Shown one piece after another: positions 1-6,180 of a stretch of DNA of 6,235 bases; positions within the stretch are counted from its first letter, which is position 1, and the number at the start of each line of letters is the position of its first letter. The stretch spans positions 1 to 6,235 of the forward strand of contig CALGCU010000140.1 in assembly GCA_937886455.1 (NCBI GenBank), given 5' to 3'. Source of the stretch: an uncultured Bacteroidales bacterium (lineage in GTDB: Bacteria; Bacteroidota; Bacteroidia; Bacteroidales; Paludibacteraceae). The notes beneath the pieces were generated by a model, which had not been told where the DNA came from, made no database searches, and was given only the letters and a program-made list of their open reading frames with translations. The position numbers were made by a program, and so were the translations under genes.

Positions 1-193
1 CAATTATAAGTAAATTAACTGATATACCTGCAGCTAACGCTATTGTTCGTTTTGTAGTTTTTGAAATTAACAATCCAAAAAAATAATTACACACAATTGA
101 GCCTACCATTACAAATACAAATTTAGGCTCTCCATAAGCATAAAAAAGTAAACTAAAAATGCATAAATGACTTTTAAAATAGTGGGAGGGAAT
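1..193 (-). pseudogene. Internal fragment of an MBOAT (AlgI-like) membrane O-acyltransferase, partial at both ends
   Basis: Reading the minus strand in the frame whose codons include 194-196, the stretch from about 193 down to 1 is open and encodes a hydrophobic segment. It contains SLLFYAYGEPKFVFVM followed by a second membrane helix with NYFFGLLI and then a short basic stretch before a third helix. The 'S-L-x-F-Y-A-x-G-E-P' signature followed by 'N-Y-x-F-G' is characteristic of the N-terminal part of MBOAT enzymes such as AlgI and DltB, which transfer acyl groups (for example acetyl) to exopolysaccharides or wall polymers. The expected first ~30 residues, with a start Met, are absent: the same frame meets TAA at 215-217 and no start codon lies between. 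The gene runs off the left edge. The base composition is much more AT-rich than the other genes, so this is probably foreign sequence. The family call is by memory of the motif. Confidence 0.6.
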
Positions 194-305
194 ATGAATT
201 ATAAAATAGATTACTTACTTAGATATATATCTAATGAAGCATATAAAAAAATATGTAATAAATGATATAGAATTTAGAGAAATAATGTATATGGATAAGA
301 ATAAT
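194..305 (+). other. Possible start of an unrecognised plus-strand gene with a strong Shine-Dalgarno
   Basis: GGGAGGG at 184-190 lies four bases before an ATG at 194. Such a Shine-Dalgarno is typical of Firmicutes or spirochaetes and unlike the minus-strand Bacteroidetes genes here. The frame from 194 stops after 23 codons at 263-265. A run of seven A at 245-251 separates it from the next plus-strand frame (ATG at 234), which stays open through about residue DKNNGRFKYD near 320. With six A instead of seven, the two frames would join into one lysine/tyrosine-rich reading frame. I recognise no family. The stretch sits between fragments of two other genes on the opposite strand, so it may be the 5' end of a gene brought in by the same rearrangement, or chance coding. 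Confidence 0.25.
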
Positions 306-2059
306 GGAAGATTTAAATATGACGCTGTACAAAAAGCACATCTATTCATACAACCTCTTGCAACTTCAATAATAAAAGTGTCTTTAGTGCCTAATTCCAC
401 TGCTTTTTTCCATGCTTCCATAGCTTTCGCTTCTTGTTTGTTTTTGAGCATGATGTAGCCGTAATGTTCGTAGTAAGTTACGGGATTTTCTACCTCTTGA
501 CAGTTGTTGATGGCGCGTTCAATGTAAAACTTTGCCAAAGAATCATAGCCTTGTAGGTGGAGAATCCATGCGTATGTGTCTAAATAGACCGCATTTTCAG
601 GGTCTTCGTTTATGGTGCGTTGGCTCAGACGTTCTGCTTTTTTGAGGTCTTTACCCTCCAAGGAGAGGAAATAGGCATAGTTGTTAATCAACATCATGTC
701 GTCAGGATAGAGGTCTGTGGCTGCTTCATAGGCGGTTAATGTAGCTTGCAGATCACCGTTGTTGTGGTGTATATTCCCCTTCAATCCCCACAAATGGGCT
801 TTTAGTCTCCATTGTTCAGATGTGCACAGGGAAATAGCTTCTTCACATGCTCTCAGTGCAGCTGCCTCATTGTTGGTCATGTTGTGTGCCACCGCTTCAT
901 AGTAAAGGAAGAGCGCCTCTTGTGGCAGGGCGTTGTGTGCTGCTTGTGCTTCTCTGATGATAGATGTGTAGTCATCTTGTTGTGAGTGTAGGGTTAGTAT
1001 TTCTACCCACACTTCATGGTTTTTAGGATTAACAGCCACAGCATTTTTCCATTGGATGAGTGCACTGTCGAGACGTTGATTTTCTTGTAAAAACAAAGCA
1101 TACACAATGTACACAGCCTCATCAAAGGGGTAGTGCTCACACAGACCTTTTAGCATGTTTTCCAGTTCGTCTTGCTTGTCGGCAAGATTATTGAGTGAGG
1201 ACTTGTATTGTCCGTAGATTTCTAACTTTGTGTTCAGGTCAAGGTATTTGCTTTGCAGGGCAGTTAAGATGCGTTCTGTGGCTTTTTGTGGTTCTCCTTG
1301 TTGTTTGTGATAGTCAGCTAAGGCAATGTGAACATAGGGATTTTCCGGACTCTTCTCCAGTACATAGAGGTAAGATTCATAGGCTTTTTCCGGCATTTTT
1401 TGTCCCATATACAGTTGTCCTCTTAACACTTGATAGCGATATTCTGTAGGAAATTCCTCAATGAGTCGGTCTATCTCGTTCATGGCTTTTTTATTTTTCT
1501 TCATTGCCATGTGGAGTTTAAACTTCTCAATGGAGGTCATTTCGCTGATCCCATTGATGGTTTCTATCGTGTTGTAAGTTTTTACAGCTTTTTTATATGC
1601 ACCTCTTTGTACATGACATAATGCTTTGACCCGAAGTGCTTCTGTGTGAGTAGGGTCGAGTCGGAGGTATGTTTTCACTACTCGTTCTATTTCATTATAA
1701 TCTTGCTTGTCAGCTAATAGAGAGATGTAGTTTTCTGCATATTGCCATGCGGCGGGGTCGTGTTGAGTGGCAATAGAATAGTATTTGAGTGCAAGGTCTA
1801 TGCTGTCCATAGATGCATAGATGGCGCCCATTAAGAAGTTGGAAGCAGCGTTGTGGGGTTGCATGCTTAGACAATGTTGCAGTAAGGCAGTTCCCTTGTC
1901 TATTTCGCCTGCTTGCAGGGTGCGTTCTGCTTCATAGAAGTAATAATCAAAATTCTGCTGTTGCACAGGTGAGAGATTTTGTGCAAAAGACACACAAGAG
2001 AGTAGGTTAATCCACCCTCCAAGCATGATTAGCAAGTATATTTTGTGTGATTGGCGCAT
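215..2059 (-). CDS. Secreted tetratricopeptide-repeat protein with an aberrant C-terminus
   Basis: The reading frame encodes 614 residues. Residues 1-26 form a signal peptide (basic start, hydrophobic core, probable cleavage after SFA-26). An LLSC at 19-22 could be read as a poor lipobox, but no acidic retention-type sequence follows. From about residue 30 to 560 the protein is a chain of helical hairpins with TPR hallmarks, such as N-x-A-x-x-x-L-G-x-x-Y and A-x-x-x-Y-x-x-A-x-x-x-x-P (clear units near residues 70-105, 205-240 and 425-520). TPR arrays mediate protein-protein contacts, and here the array would lie in the periplasm or be tethered to the envelope. The gene starts 11 nt after dut, so the two are almost certainly cotranscribed. 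From memory, Bacteroidetes carry dut, this TPR gene, a DUF4292 lipoprotein gene and an EnvC-type M23 peptidase gene in that order, which would link it to envelope or murein biology. Residues from about 566 (codon 362-364) to the stop at 215 are not TPR: they contain a radical-SAM motif and then hydrophobic sequence. The natural end is therefore missing. Confidence 0.85.
   Translation of the reverse strand: MRQSHKIYLLIMLGGWINLLSCVSFAQNLSPVQQQNFDYYFYEAERTLQAGEIDKGTALLQHCLSMQPHNAASNFLMGAIYASMDSIDLALKYYSIATQHDPAAWQYAENYISLLADKQDYNEIERVVKTYLRLDPTHTEALRVKALCHVQRGAYKKAVKTYNTIETINGISEMTSIEKFKLHMAMKKNKKAMNEIDRLIEEFPTEYRYQVLRGQLYMGQKMPEKAYESYLYVLEKSPENPYVHIALADYHKQQGEPQKATERILTALQSKYLDLNTKLEIYGQYKSSLNNLADKQDELENMLKGLCEHYPFDEAVYIVYALFLQENQRLDSALIQWKNAVAVNPKNHEVWVEILTLHSQQDDYTSIIREAQAAHNALPQEALFLYYEAVAHNMTNNEAAALRACEEAISLCTSEQWRLKAHLWGLKGNIHHNNGDLQATLTAYEAATDLYPDDMMLINNYAYFLSLEGKDLKKAERLSQRTINEDPENAVYLDTYAWILHLQGYDSLAKFYIERAINNCQEVENPVTYYEHYGYIMLKNKQEAKAMEAWKKAVELGTKDTFIIEVARGCMNRCAFCTASYLNLPLFLSIYIISLNSISFITYFFICFIRYISK
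305..375 (-). pseudogene. Radical-SAM [4Fe-4S] motif fragment fused in frame to the TPR gene
   Basis: The minus strand encodes EVARGCMNRCAFC followed by T-A-S and a proline about eight residues on. The three cysteines (codons at 350-352, 338-340 and 329-331) form the CxxxCxxC cluster-binding motif of radical SAM enzymes. The preceding E-V-x-R-G-C is the context typical of B12-binding or TIGR03960-type radical SAM proteins. Only about 20 residues look like the family. Before it, the reading frame is TPR protein; after the proline it turns into hydrophobic low-complexity sequence that looks like the reverse strand of something else. This is therefore a scrap, not a functional domain. Its codons are AT-rich, unlike the TPR gene. 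Confidence 0.5.
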
Positions 2060-2070
2060 GCTGTTTTTTT

Positions 2071-2502
2071 CTACATACCGGTGTGACCGAATCCTCCGGC
2101 ACCGCGTTCAGTTTCTCCCAATACTTCCACTTCTTCCCATGTGGGTTGTTCGTGTTTGGCTATCACCATTTGACAGATACGTTCTCCGTCTTCAATCACA
2201 AAAGGTTCTTGGGAAAGATTGATGAGTATCACACCTACTTCTCCGCGATAATCAGCGTCTATAGTTCCCGGTGTGTTGAGCACAGTTATCCCTTTTTTCA
2301 GAGCCAATCCACTGCGTGGTCTGATTTGTGCTTCATAGCCTTGTGGGAGTTCAAGGAAGAGGCCTGTGGGCACTAATTTGCGTTCCAATGGTTGGAGGGT
2401 GATGGGACTGTCAATGTTGGCTCTAATATCCATGCCGGCCGAAAGAGGAGTGGCATAAGATGGAAGCGGATGTTTGGAGCGATTGATTACTTTTATAGTC
2501 AT
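2071..2502 (-). CDS. dut: dUTP diphosphatase (dUTPase)
   Basis: This 143-residue protein hydrolyses dUTP to dUMP and pyrophosphate in the cytoplasm. That supplies the precursor for dTMP synthesis and keeps uracil out of DNA. All five motifs of the trimeric dUTPase family are present in order: AGMDIRA at 22-28 (Mg-binding Asp), PRSGL at 62-66, N-x-P-G-T-I-D-A-D-Y-R-G at 76-87 with the catalytic-water Asp82 and the uracil-stacking Tyr85, the ICQMVIA strand at 109-115, and the glycine-rich RGAGGFGHTG at 133-142, which closes over the phosphates. The length matches bacterial homologues. The ATG at 2500-2502 is chosen because TIKVINRS begins directly with the first beta strand of the fold. There is no clear Shine-Dalgarno, as is usual in Bacteroidetes. 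It is the first gene of a unit with the TPR gene downstream. Nothing looks missing or damaged. Confidence 0.97.
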   Translation of the reverse strand: MTIKVINRSKHPLPSYATPLSAGMDIRANIDSPITLQPLERKLVPTGLFLELPQGYEAQIRPRSGLALKKGITVLNTPGTIDADYRGEVGVILINLSQEPFVIEDGERICQMVIAKHEQPTWEEVEVLGETERGAGGFGHTGM

Positions 2503-2537
2503 ATTTTTAGTTTGTTTACAAGTTATGAATTAGGCTG

Positions 2538-2569
2538 TAAAGTTAGTGTAAACTATTGGTTTGGGCAAA
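2538..2569 (-). promoter_or_regulatory. Candidate Bacteroidetes-type promoter for dut and the TPR gene
   Basis: On the minus strand a TTTG (2566-2569) is followed after 20 nt by TAACTTTA (2538-2545). This matches the Bacteroides vegetative consensus TTTG-N19 to 21-TAnnTTTG except for the last base of the -7 box. Transcription would start near 2531, leaving a leader of about 29 nt before the dut ATG. The orientation and position fit, but such short motifs also arise by chance in AT-rich DNA. Confidence 0.45.
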
Positions 2570-2743
2570 TCCAATTCAGCTTCATAGTTTGGGTGTGTGA
2601 CAAGCATTATGTCAGCCGTAGAAACACCTACTTTTTTCGTTATGCTACTATTGGTATTAGACAGGAAGATGGGGAGGTTTGTGGTAGGATGTCTGATTTC
2701 TGATGGGGAATGATGGTTAATTTTTACGAGGTAATAGATATAA

Positions 2744-2784
2744 AATAATGGAGAAATGTCTTGAGTTGACGTTTCTCCATTATT
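2744..2784 (-). terminator. Long-stem intrinsic terminator after the HMA gene
   Basis: The arms 2744-2760 and 2768-2784 are inverted repeats of 17 bases that pair throughout apart from one T/G wobble, with a 7-base loop (2761-2767). On the minus-strand transcript the stem begins 36 nt past the HMA stop codon and is followed by a T-rich tail (ATTATTTTATAT spans the end of the stem and beyond). The plus-strand side also has a short TATTGTTT tail, so it could act weakly in both directions, but there is no convergent gene here. Confidence 0.8.
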
Positions 2785-2819
2785 GTTTAGGTTGGTGTGT
2801 TATTTACACCTGTCGTTTT

Positions 2820-3212
2820 TTAGTGTTGATGACCATGTGTGTGGTTGTGGTCGTGGTTGTGATGTCCGTCACATGCAGCCTTGTGTTGGCATGGTGTGTC
2901 GCCAGCCTTTTTTTCTACTGCTTTTTTATCTATTTTAGCAAAGCCTTGTATGAGTTTTTCCACGTTTGTTTTTTGTGGGTTATAGACAATGGTCACAGTT
3001 TGTTGTTCAAGGTTTGCGCTGATGTCTCTCACTCCTTTTTCGTAGGACATATATCCAATTACCTTTGTGCGACATCCTTCACAGTCCATTGGCACTGAGA
3101 ATACCACAGTTTCTTTGGTTGAGTTCTTTTCTTTTTTTGTTTGTGCAAAGCTTTGTGTGAAAATCCCACTTACACATGCCATTAAGGCAATCATTAAAAT
3201 TCGTGTTTTCAT
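2820..3212 (-). CDS. Exported HMA-domain metal-binding protein with a His-rich tail
   Basis: This is a 130-residue protein. Residues 1-23 are a signal peptide with a probable cleavage site after SFA, so the protein should be periplasmic. Residues about 35-100 form a heavy-metal-associated (HMA, Atx1/CopZ-like) ferredoxin-type fold: a VVFSVPMDCEGC strand and loop with the CxxC metal site at Cys44 and Cys47, a helix, and the typical 'EKGV-x-D-x-x-x-x-L-E-x-x-T-V-T-I-x-Y-x-P' second and third strands. The usual M-x-C-x-x-C is M-D-C-x-x-C here. After the domain there is a tail with Cys108, Cys114 and nine histidines at 110-130, alternating as H-x-H. It would bind Cu, Zn or Ni. HMA chaperones of this fold are mostly cytosolic, so export plus a His tail suggests a periplasmic buffer or partner of the receptor encoded 36 nt upstream. 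The metal is not determined by the sequence; Cu(I) is the best guess from the CxxC site. A terminator follows. Confidence 0.88.
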   Translation of the reverse strand: MKTRILMIALMACVSGIFTQSFAQTKKEKNSTKETVVFSVPMDCEGCRTKVIGYMSYEKGVRDISANLEQQTVTIVYNPQKTNVEKLIQGFAKIDKKAVEKKAGDTPCQHKAACDGHHNHDHNHTHGHQH

Positions 3213-3248
3213 TTCTTTGTTGTATTTAATTTATTCGTATTTTGAGTT

Positions 3249-5456
3249 TTAACTTTTCCAATCCGTCAATGCCCAACGTGCTCCTACATATACTTTATAT
3301 CCATGCACGGGTCCCCAAATCATTGTTGCGTCAAAGTTGTCTCCAAATGGGTTGGTGACATCAATGATTGGATTCTTTTGTGTGAAGTTAGTCATGTTTT
3401 CTGCTCCTGCATAGATAGACCATGTGCGGAAGTATTTTGTGATTTGAGCATTTAGGATGGTGTATGGTTTGAATGTTTCATTCCATTTTTTTGTTGTGTT
3501 ACCTTCCGTATCAATGATGTTGTATGAGTCCGGTAGTCTTCCACCTCCATTGAACTGTGCTGTGAAGTCAAATTGCCATTTTTTCAATGGTGTTTGGTAG
3601 GAGATAGTTGCCAATCCTTTGAATCGGTTGGTTAATGGTTTTTCTCTCAATACTCCTTGATAGGTGCATTTTACATCGGTGTAGCGATAGGCCAATGTTG
3701 CTGTAAAACCTTTGAATATCTCCATTGAAGCTTCCGCTTGTGCGCTAAGTGCATAGGAGCGTCCGTCAAGGTTGTAGAACAATACTTTGTGTGGGTCGGT
3801 GTCCATATCTACAACAGTTTGGTTGAGAAAATCAGTGTAGTAACATTCTGCCGACAAGGTTAATTCACGTCCTGCAATGGGTACATATCCTGTAATGCTA
3901 AGTCCGTAGTTCCATGCACGTTCCATTTTCAGATTATCAGCAATGACCAATTGTCTGCTACTTGAAAGCAGGTTGTTGTTTTCAGCCAAGACATTAGGCG
4001 TTCTATGTCCCATTCCCACTGATGCTCGTAAGTGTAGAAAGTCCCATGGATTGTATTTGATGTTCAAACGTGGGGTGACAAAGGCTCCATAAACTGAATG
4101 ATAGTCGGCTCTTAATCCACCCAAGAGTATGAGTTTATTATTCCAATTAAAGGTGTATTCTGCAAATATTCCGGGTACGAACTCATTTCTGATAGTGTCG
4201 TTGTTGACGTTAGCCAGCAGATGTTCGTTGTAGTGGTCATAGTTAAAACTTAGTCCGGTGCTGAGTTTGTGCATGTCTGTCCAACTTGTTTGGAAAATAG
4301 CATTCAGATAGGCATTCCATTGGGTTGCATTGTAGGCTTTGTTTCCATAGACAGACTGTTGGTTGTGAAAAGTGGCATTAGTGATGATTCCAATACTTGT
4401 ACCACTTTCCGGGTCAAATACATAACCGTTTTTCACAAATAGTTCAGCTCTCCCGGTTTGTATGTCCACCAGGTAGGGATTTTCTATGGTCCGCATTTGT
4501 CCACCTTTGCGTGTTTCGTAGAGTCCTCTTGCAAAAATTTGTCCGGTGTAAGCACCTTTTTTGATGTACCAACGGTCGATTAAGTTATATTGTGCCACTC
4601 TTGGCATGTCCAAGAATCCATCTTTGTTATGGTCCCATTCCACAAATTCGTCGGAAGCATGCAATAAGAATCCTGTTGAGACATTGGGATTTACCTTAAA
4701 TGCGGCATTTGCGTTGATTTCGGCACGTGCAGCACTTCTTACAAATACATTGGCTGCTACTTTTTCATCGCTTACCGGTTTTTTATATTCCACGTTGATT
4801 TGTCCGGTCAAAGCTTCGTATCCGTTTAACACAGATGAAGTTCCTTTTGACACTTGTATGCTTTCCATCCATGGTCCGGGTATGTAGTTGAGTCCGAATG
4901 GTGCAGAAATACCTCTGAAGTTTGGGATGTTTTCAGTCATTATCTGTACATATTGTCCAGATAGTCCCAGTAAGCGTATTTGTTTTGCTCCTGTGGCGGC
5001 ATCGCTGTATGCCACATCCACTGATGGATTGGTTTCAAAGCTTTCGGCTAAATTACAACAAGCCGCTTTACATAGTTCTTCTCCACTGATGGTTTGTGTG
5101 TCAAATACAGAGACACGACTTTTGGTGAGTGATACTTTTCTTGCTGCCACATCTACATTGGAGAGTTGAACAGCACCGCTCATACGAATGGTCAAATCAT
5201 CTCCATCATGGGCAATTACGGTGTCATTTTTATAGGAGACATAGCTTACTATCAATGTGTCAGTGGTTTCGTCCATAGGAAGTGAGAATCTTCCATCTAA
5301 ATCGGTGGAAGCACCTTTAGCTGTTCCTTTCCACACTACATTGGCTCCTACAATGGTTTCGCCTTTTTCGTCTACCACTACTCCACGCACATCAGCATGT
5401 AGTAAGATACCGGTTGTTAATAAAATGTTTGTTAAGATTAAGCGTATAGTTCTCAT
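3249..5456 (-). CDS. TonB-dependent outer-membrane receptor, probably for a metal or metal complex
   Basis: This 735-residue protein is an energised outer-membrane transporter. In order: signal peptide (1-21, cleavage near LHA-21); a carboxypeptidase-regulatory-like beta-sandwich (about 24-92, G-V-V-V-D-E-K-G-E-T-I-V-G-A-N-V, then D-L-D-G-R-F-S and a V-S-Y-V-S-Y end) typical of Bacteroidetes receptors; a plug domain (about 112-226) with IRLLGLSGQYVQIMTENIP, RGISAPFGLNYIPGP, IQVSKGTSSVLNGYEALTGQI and NVEYKKP; and then the 22-strand-type barrel to the end. The plug has a Cys cluster, LCKAACC (Cys129, 133, 134), which is unusual for an oxidised compartment and suggests a soft-metal site. The last residues are VGARWALTDWKS, without the terminal aromatic common in outer-membrane proteins. 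It is smaller than SusC glycan receptors and no SusD gene follows, so glycan import is unlikely. The neighbours are Cys/His-rich proteins, which supports a metal substrate. The HMA gene starts 36 nt downstream, so the two are probably one transcript. Confidence 0.9.
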   Translation of the reverse strand: MRTIRLILTNILLTTGILLHADVRGVVVDEKGETIVGANVVWKGTAKGASTDLDGRFSLPMDETTDTLIVSYVSYKNDTVIAHDGDDLTIRMSGAVQLSNVDVAARKVSLTKSRVSVFDTQTISGEELCKAACCNLAESFETNPSVDVAYSDAATGAKQIRLLGLSGQYVQIMTENIPNFRGISAPFGLNYIPGPWMESIQVSKGTSSVLNGYEALTGQINVEYKKPVSDEKVAANVFVRSAARAEINANAAFKVNPNVSTGFLLHASDEFVEWDHNKDGFLDMPRVAQYNLIDRWYIKKGAYTGQIFARGLYETRKGGQMRTIENPYLVDIQTGRAELFVKNGYVFDPESGTSIGIITNATFHNQQSVYGNKAYNATQWNAYLNAIFQTSWTDMHKLSTGLSFNYDHYNEHLLANVNNDTIRNEFVPGIFAEYTFNWNNKLILLGGLRADYHSVYGAFVTPRLNIKYNPWDFLHLRASVGMGHRTPNVLAENNNLLSSSRQLVIADNLKMERAWNYGLSITGYVPIAGRELTLSAECYYTDFLNQTVVDMDTDPHKVLFYNLDGRSYALSAQAEASMEIFKGFTATLAYRYTDVKCTYQGVLREKPLTNRFKGLATISYQTPLKKWQFDFTAQFNGGGRLPDSYNIIDTEGNTTKKWNETFKPYTILNAQITKYFRTWSIYAGAENMTNFTQKNPIIDVTNPFGDNFDATMIWGPVHGYKVYVGARWALTDWKS

Positions 5457-5541
5457 TTTTTCTCATTTAATGTTATTAGAAATTCTCTTGATAGGGCATA
5501 ATTATTTCTTTGCTTGTTTACAAGAGAAAATAAAGTAAAGT

Positions 5542-5566
5542 GAGCAAAGAGGATGTGTCTCTGCTC
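5542..5566 (-). terminator. Hairpin with T-rich tail between the Cys/His-rich gene and the receptor gene
   Basis: Arms 5542-5550 and 5558-5566 pair over nine positions (one G/T wobble on the minus transcript) around a 7-base loop. On the minus strand they are followed by ACTTTACTTTATTTTCTC, a T-rich run interrupted by A and C. It lies 13 nt after the stop of the upstream gene and about 85 nt before the receptor start. It could be a full or partial terminator that separates the upstream gene or lowers expression of the downstream pair. The imperfect T-tract makes its strength uncertain. Confidence 0.55.
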
Positions 5567-5579
5567 CAATGAGAGTTAG

Positions 5580-6044
5580 CTAAATGATTAGAATACAGTG
5601 ACGTGAGAGTATAGTTCTCCCGTAGTCTTCAGACGAGATATATGTAATGAGGGGTAAAGTTTGTACCTGAATAGGGAGAGATAGTTGGTCAGGATGTGTT
5701 AGTTCTGTCAGGTCTAACCATGGTAGATGTACACAGGAGATGTGAGGCAAGTGTAGGTCAGCCTTTTCCAACATACTATCACTGAGGGTCACTCTCCAGA
5801 AGTGACACTCATTGCCGTGATGAATGGGGGCTGTGCAATCTTCTCCATGGTGATGACAACATGCCTCTTTTTTTTCAGTGTGTGAATTATGTAGATTGGA
5901 GCATCCTTTTTCTGCCACATGCTCTATGCCTTGCTCTGCACATGCAGCGCAACAGAATGTAACCACATTTGCGCCTATTCCAGCCAAGAGGAAATAGACT
6001 ATCAAAATGCTACTTACTAAATATGTTGTCCATTGTTTTTTCAT
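5580..6044 (-). CDS. Small Cys/His-rich membrane-anchored or secreted protein of unknown function
   Basis: I prefer the ATG at 6042-6044 (MKKQWTT, 154 residues) because it gives a standard K-K-rich signal start. An upstream in-frame ATG at 6054-6056 would add MHER. A hydrophobic segment (about residues 7-27 of the short form) is a signal peptide or anchor ending near G-I-G-A-N. The mature part is strikingly rich in Cys and His: F-C-C-A-A-C just after the membrane segment, then a C-C-H-H-H cluster, H-H-G-N-E-C-H, H-x-x-H-x-x-C-x-H, and a final H-C. About ten cysteines and many histidines in 125 residues imply metal binding or disulfides. The layout (membrane helix, short Cys motif, then CC) resembles the small Bacteroidetes proteins called HYC_CC_PP, but I cannot confirm membership. 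It is encoded directly upstream of a TonB receptor and in the same direction, which fits a role in metal sensing or handling at the envelope. Confidence 0.7.
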   Translation of the reverse strand: MKKQWTTYLVSSILIVYFLLAGIGANVVTFCCAACAEQGIEHVAEKGCSNLHNSHTEKKEACCHHHGEDCTAPIHHGNECHFWRVTLSDSMLEKADLHLPHISCVHLPWLDLTELTHPDQLSLPIQVQTLPLITYISSEDYGRTILSRHCILII

Positions 6045-6157
6045 TCTTTCATGCATGCTACAATAATCATACCAAATAAAGTTAATGTATTGAATTTTGT
6101 TTGTTGTAAGAAAATCATTTTCTTTTGTTTGTATTATCTTCTTTTTGATGCGTGTTT

Positions 6158-6173
6158 GGGGTGGTGTGGGTGG
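6158..6173 (+). other. G-rich patch beside the tandem repeat
   Basis: GGGGTGGTGTGGGTGG on the plus strand has four or more G-runs of two to four bases separated by short loops, so a two-tier G-quadruplex is possible. It is 8 bases from the start of the 11-bp repeat array and upstream of the Cys/His-rich gene. The sequence shows no known regulatory site here. Confidence 0.3.
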
Positions 6174-6180
6174 TATCTTA

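Larger units (their letters stand above)
2503..2819. other. Intergenic stretch between the HMA gene and dut
   Basis: These 317 bases contain the terminator of the HMA unit at the right (2744-2784) and the dut promoter at the left (2538-2569). Between them, 2570-2743 has no recognisable gene, RNA or repeat. The minus strand has one frame without stops from 2799 to the TAA at 2530-2532 (89 sense codons), but its only ATG is at 2605-2607 and it runs through both the terminator hairpin and the promoter. I read it as non-coding or as a decayed remnant rather than a gene. Confidence 0.6.

Noticed and set aside
234..458. 74-codon plus-strand frame crossing from the AT-rich end into the TPR gene
   Set aside because: Its second half is antisense to clear TPR coding sequence. 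Only the part before about 320 could be genuine, and that is covered as a possible gene start.
1195..2010. Several plus-strand frames of 60-85 codons
   Set aside because: They lie antisense to the TPR gene, have no recognisable motifs, and are rich in Cys and Phe as expected from reverse-strand translation.
2585..2635. Nested inverted repeats (GGTGT/ACACC and TGAC/GTCA) in the gap before dut
   Set aside because: The arms are only four to five bases, with long or asymmetric loops and no T-tract. This is expected by chance.
2748..3098. Plus-strand frame of 116 codons with long V and C runs
   Set aside because: It is antisense to the HMA gene. The V-V-V run is the complement of the His codons and the start falls inside the terminator stem.
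4561..5538. Three plus-strand frames of about 90-108 codons
   Set aside because: They are antisense to the receptor gene, which has continuous domain-level support across the whole region.
6057..6130. TAACTTTA / TTTATTTG as a promoter for the Cys/His-rich gene
   Set aside because: A -7-like box exists near 6079-6086, but I found no TTTG at the required 19-21 nt upstream, so I did not call it.
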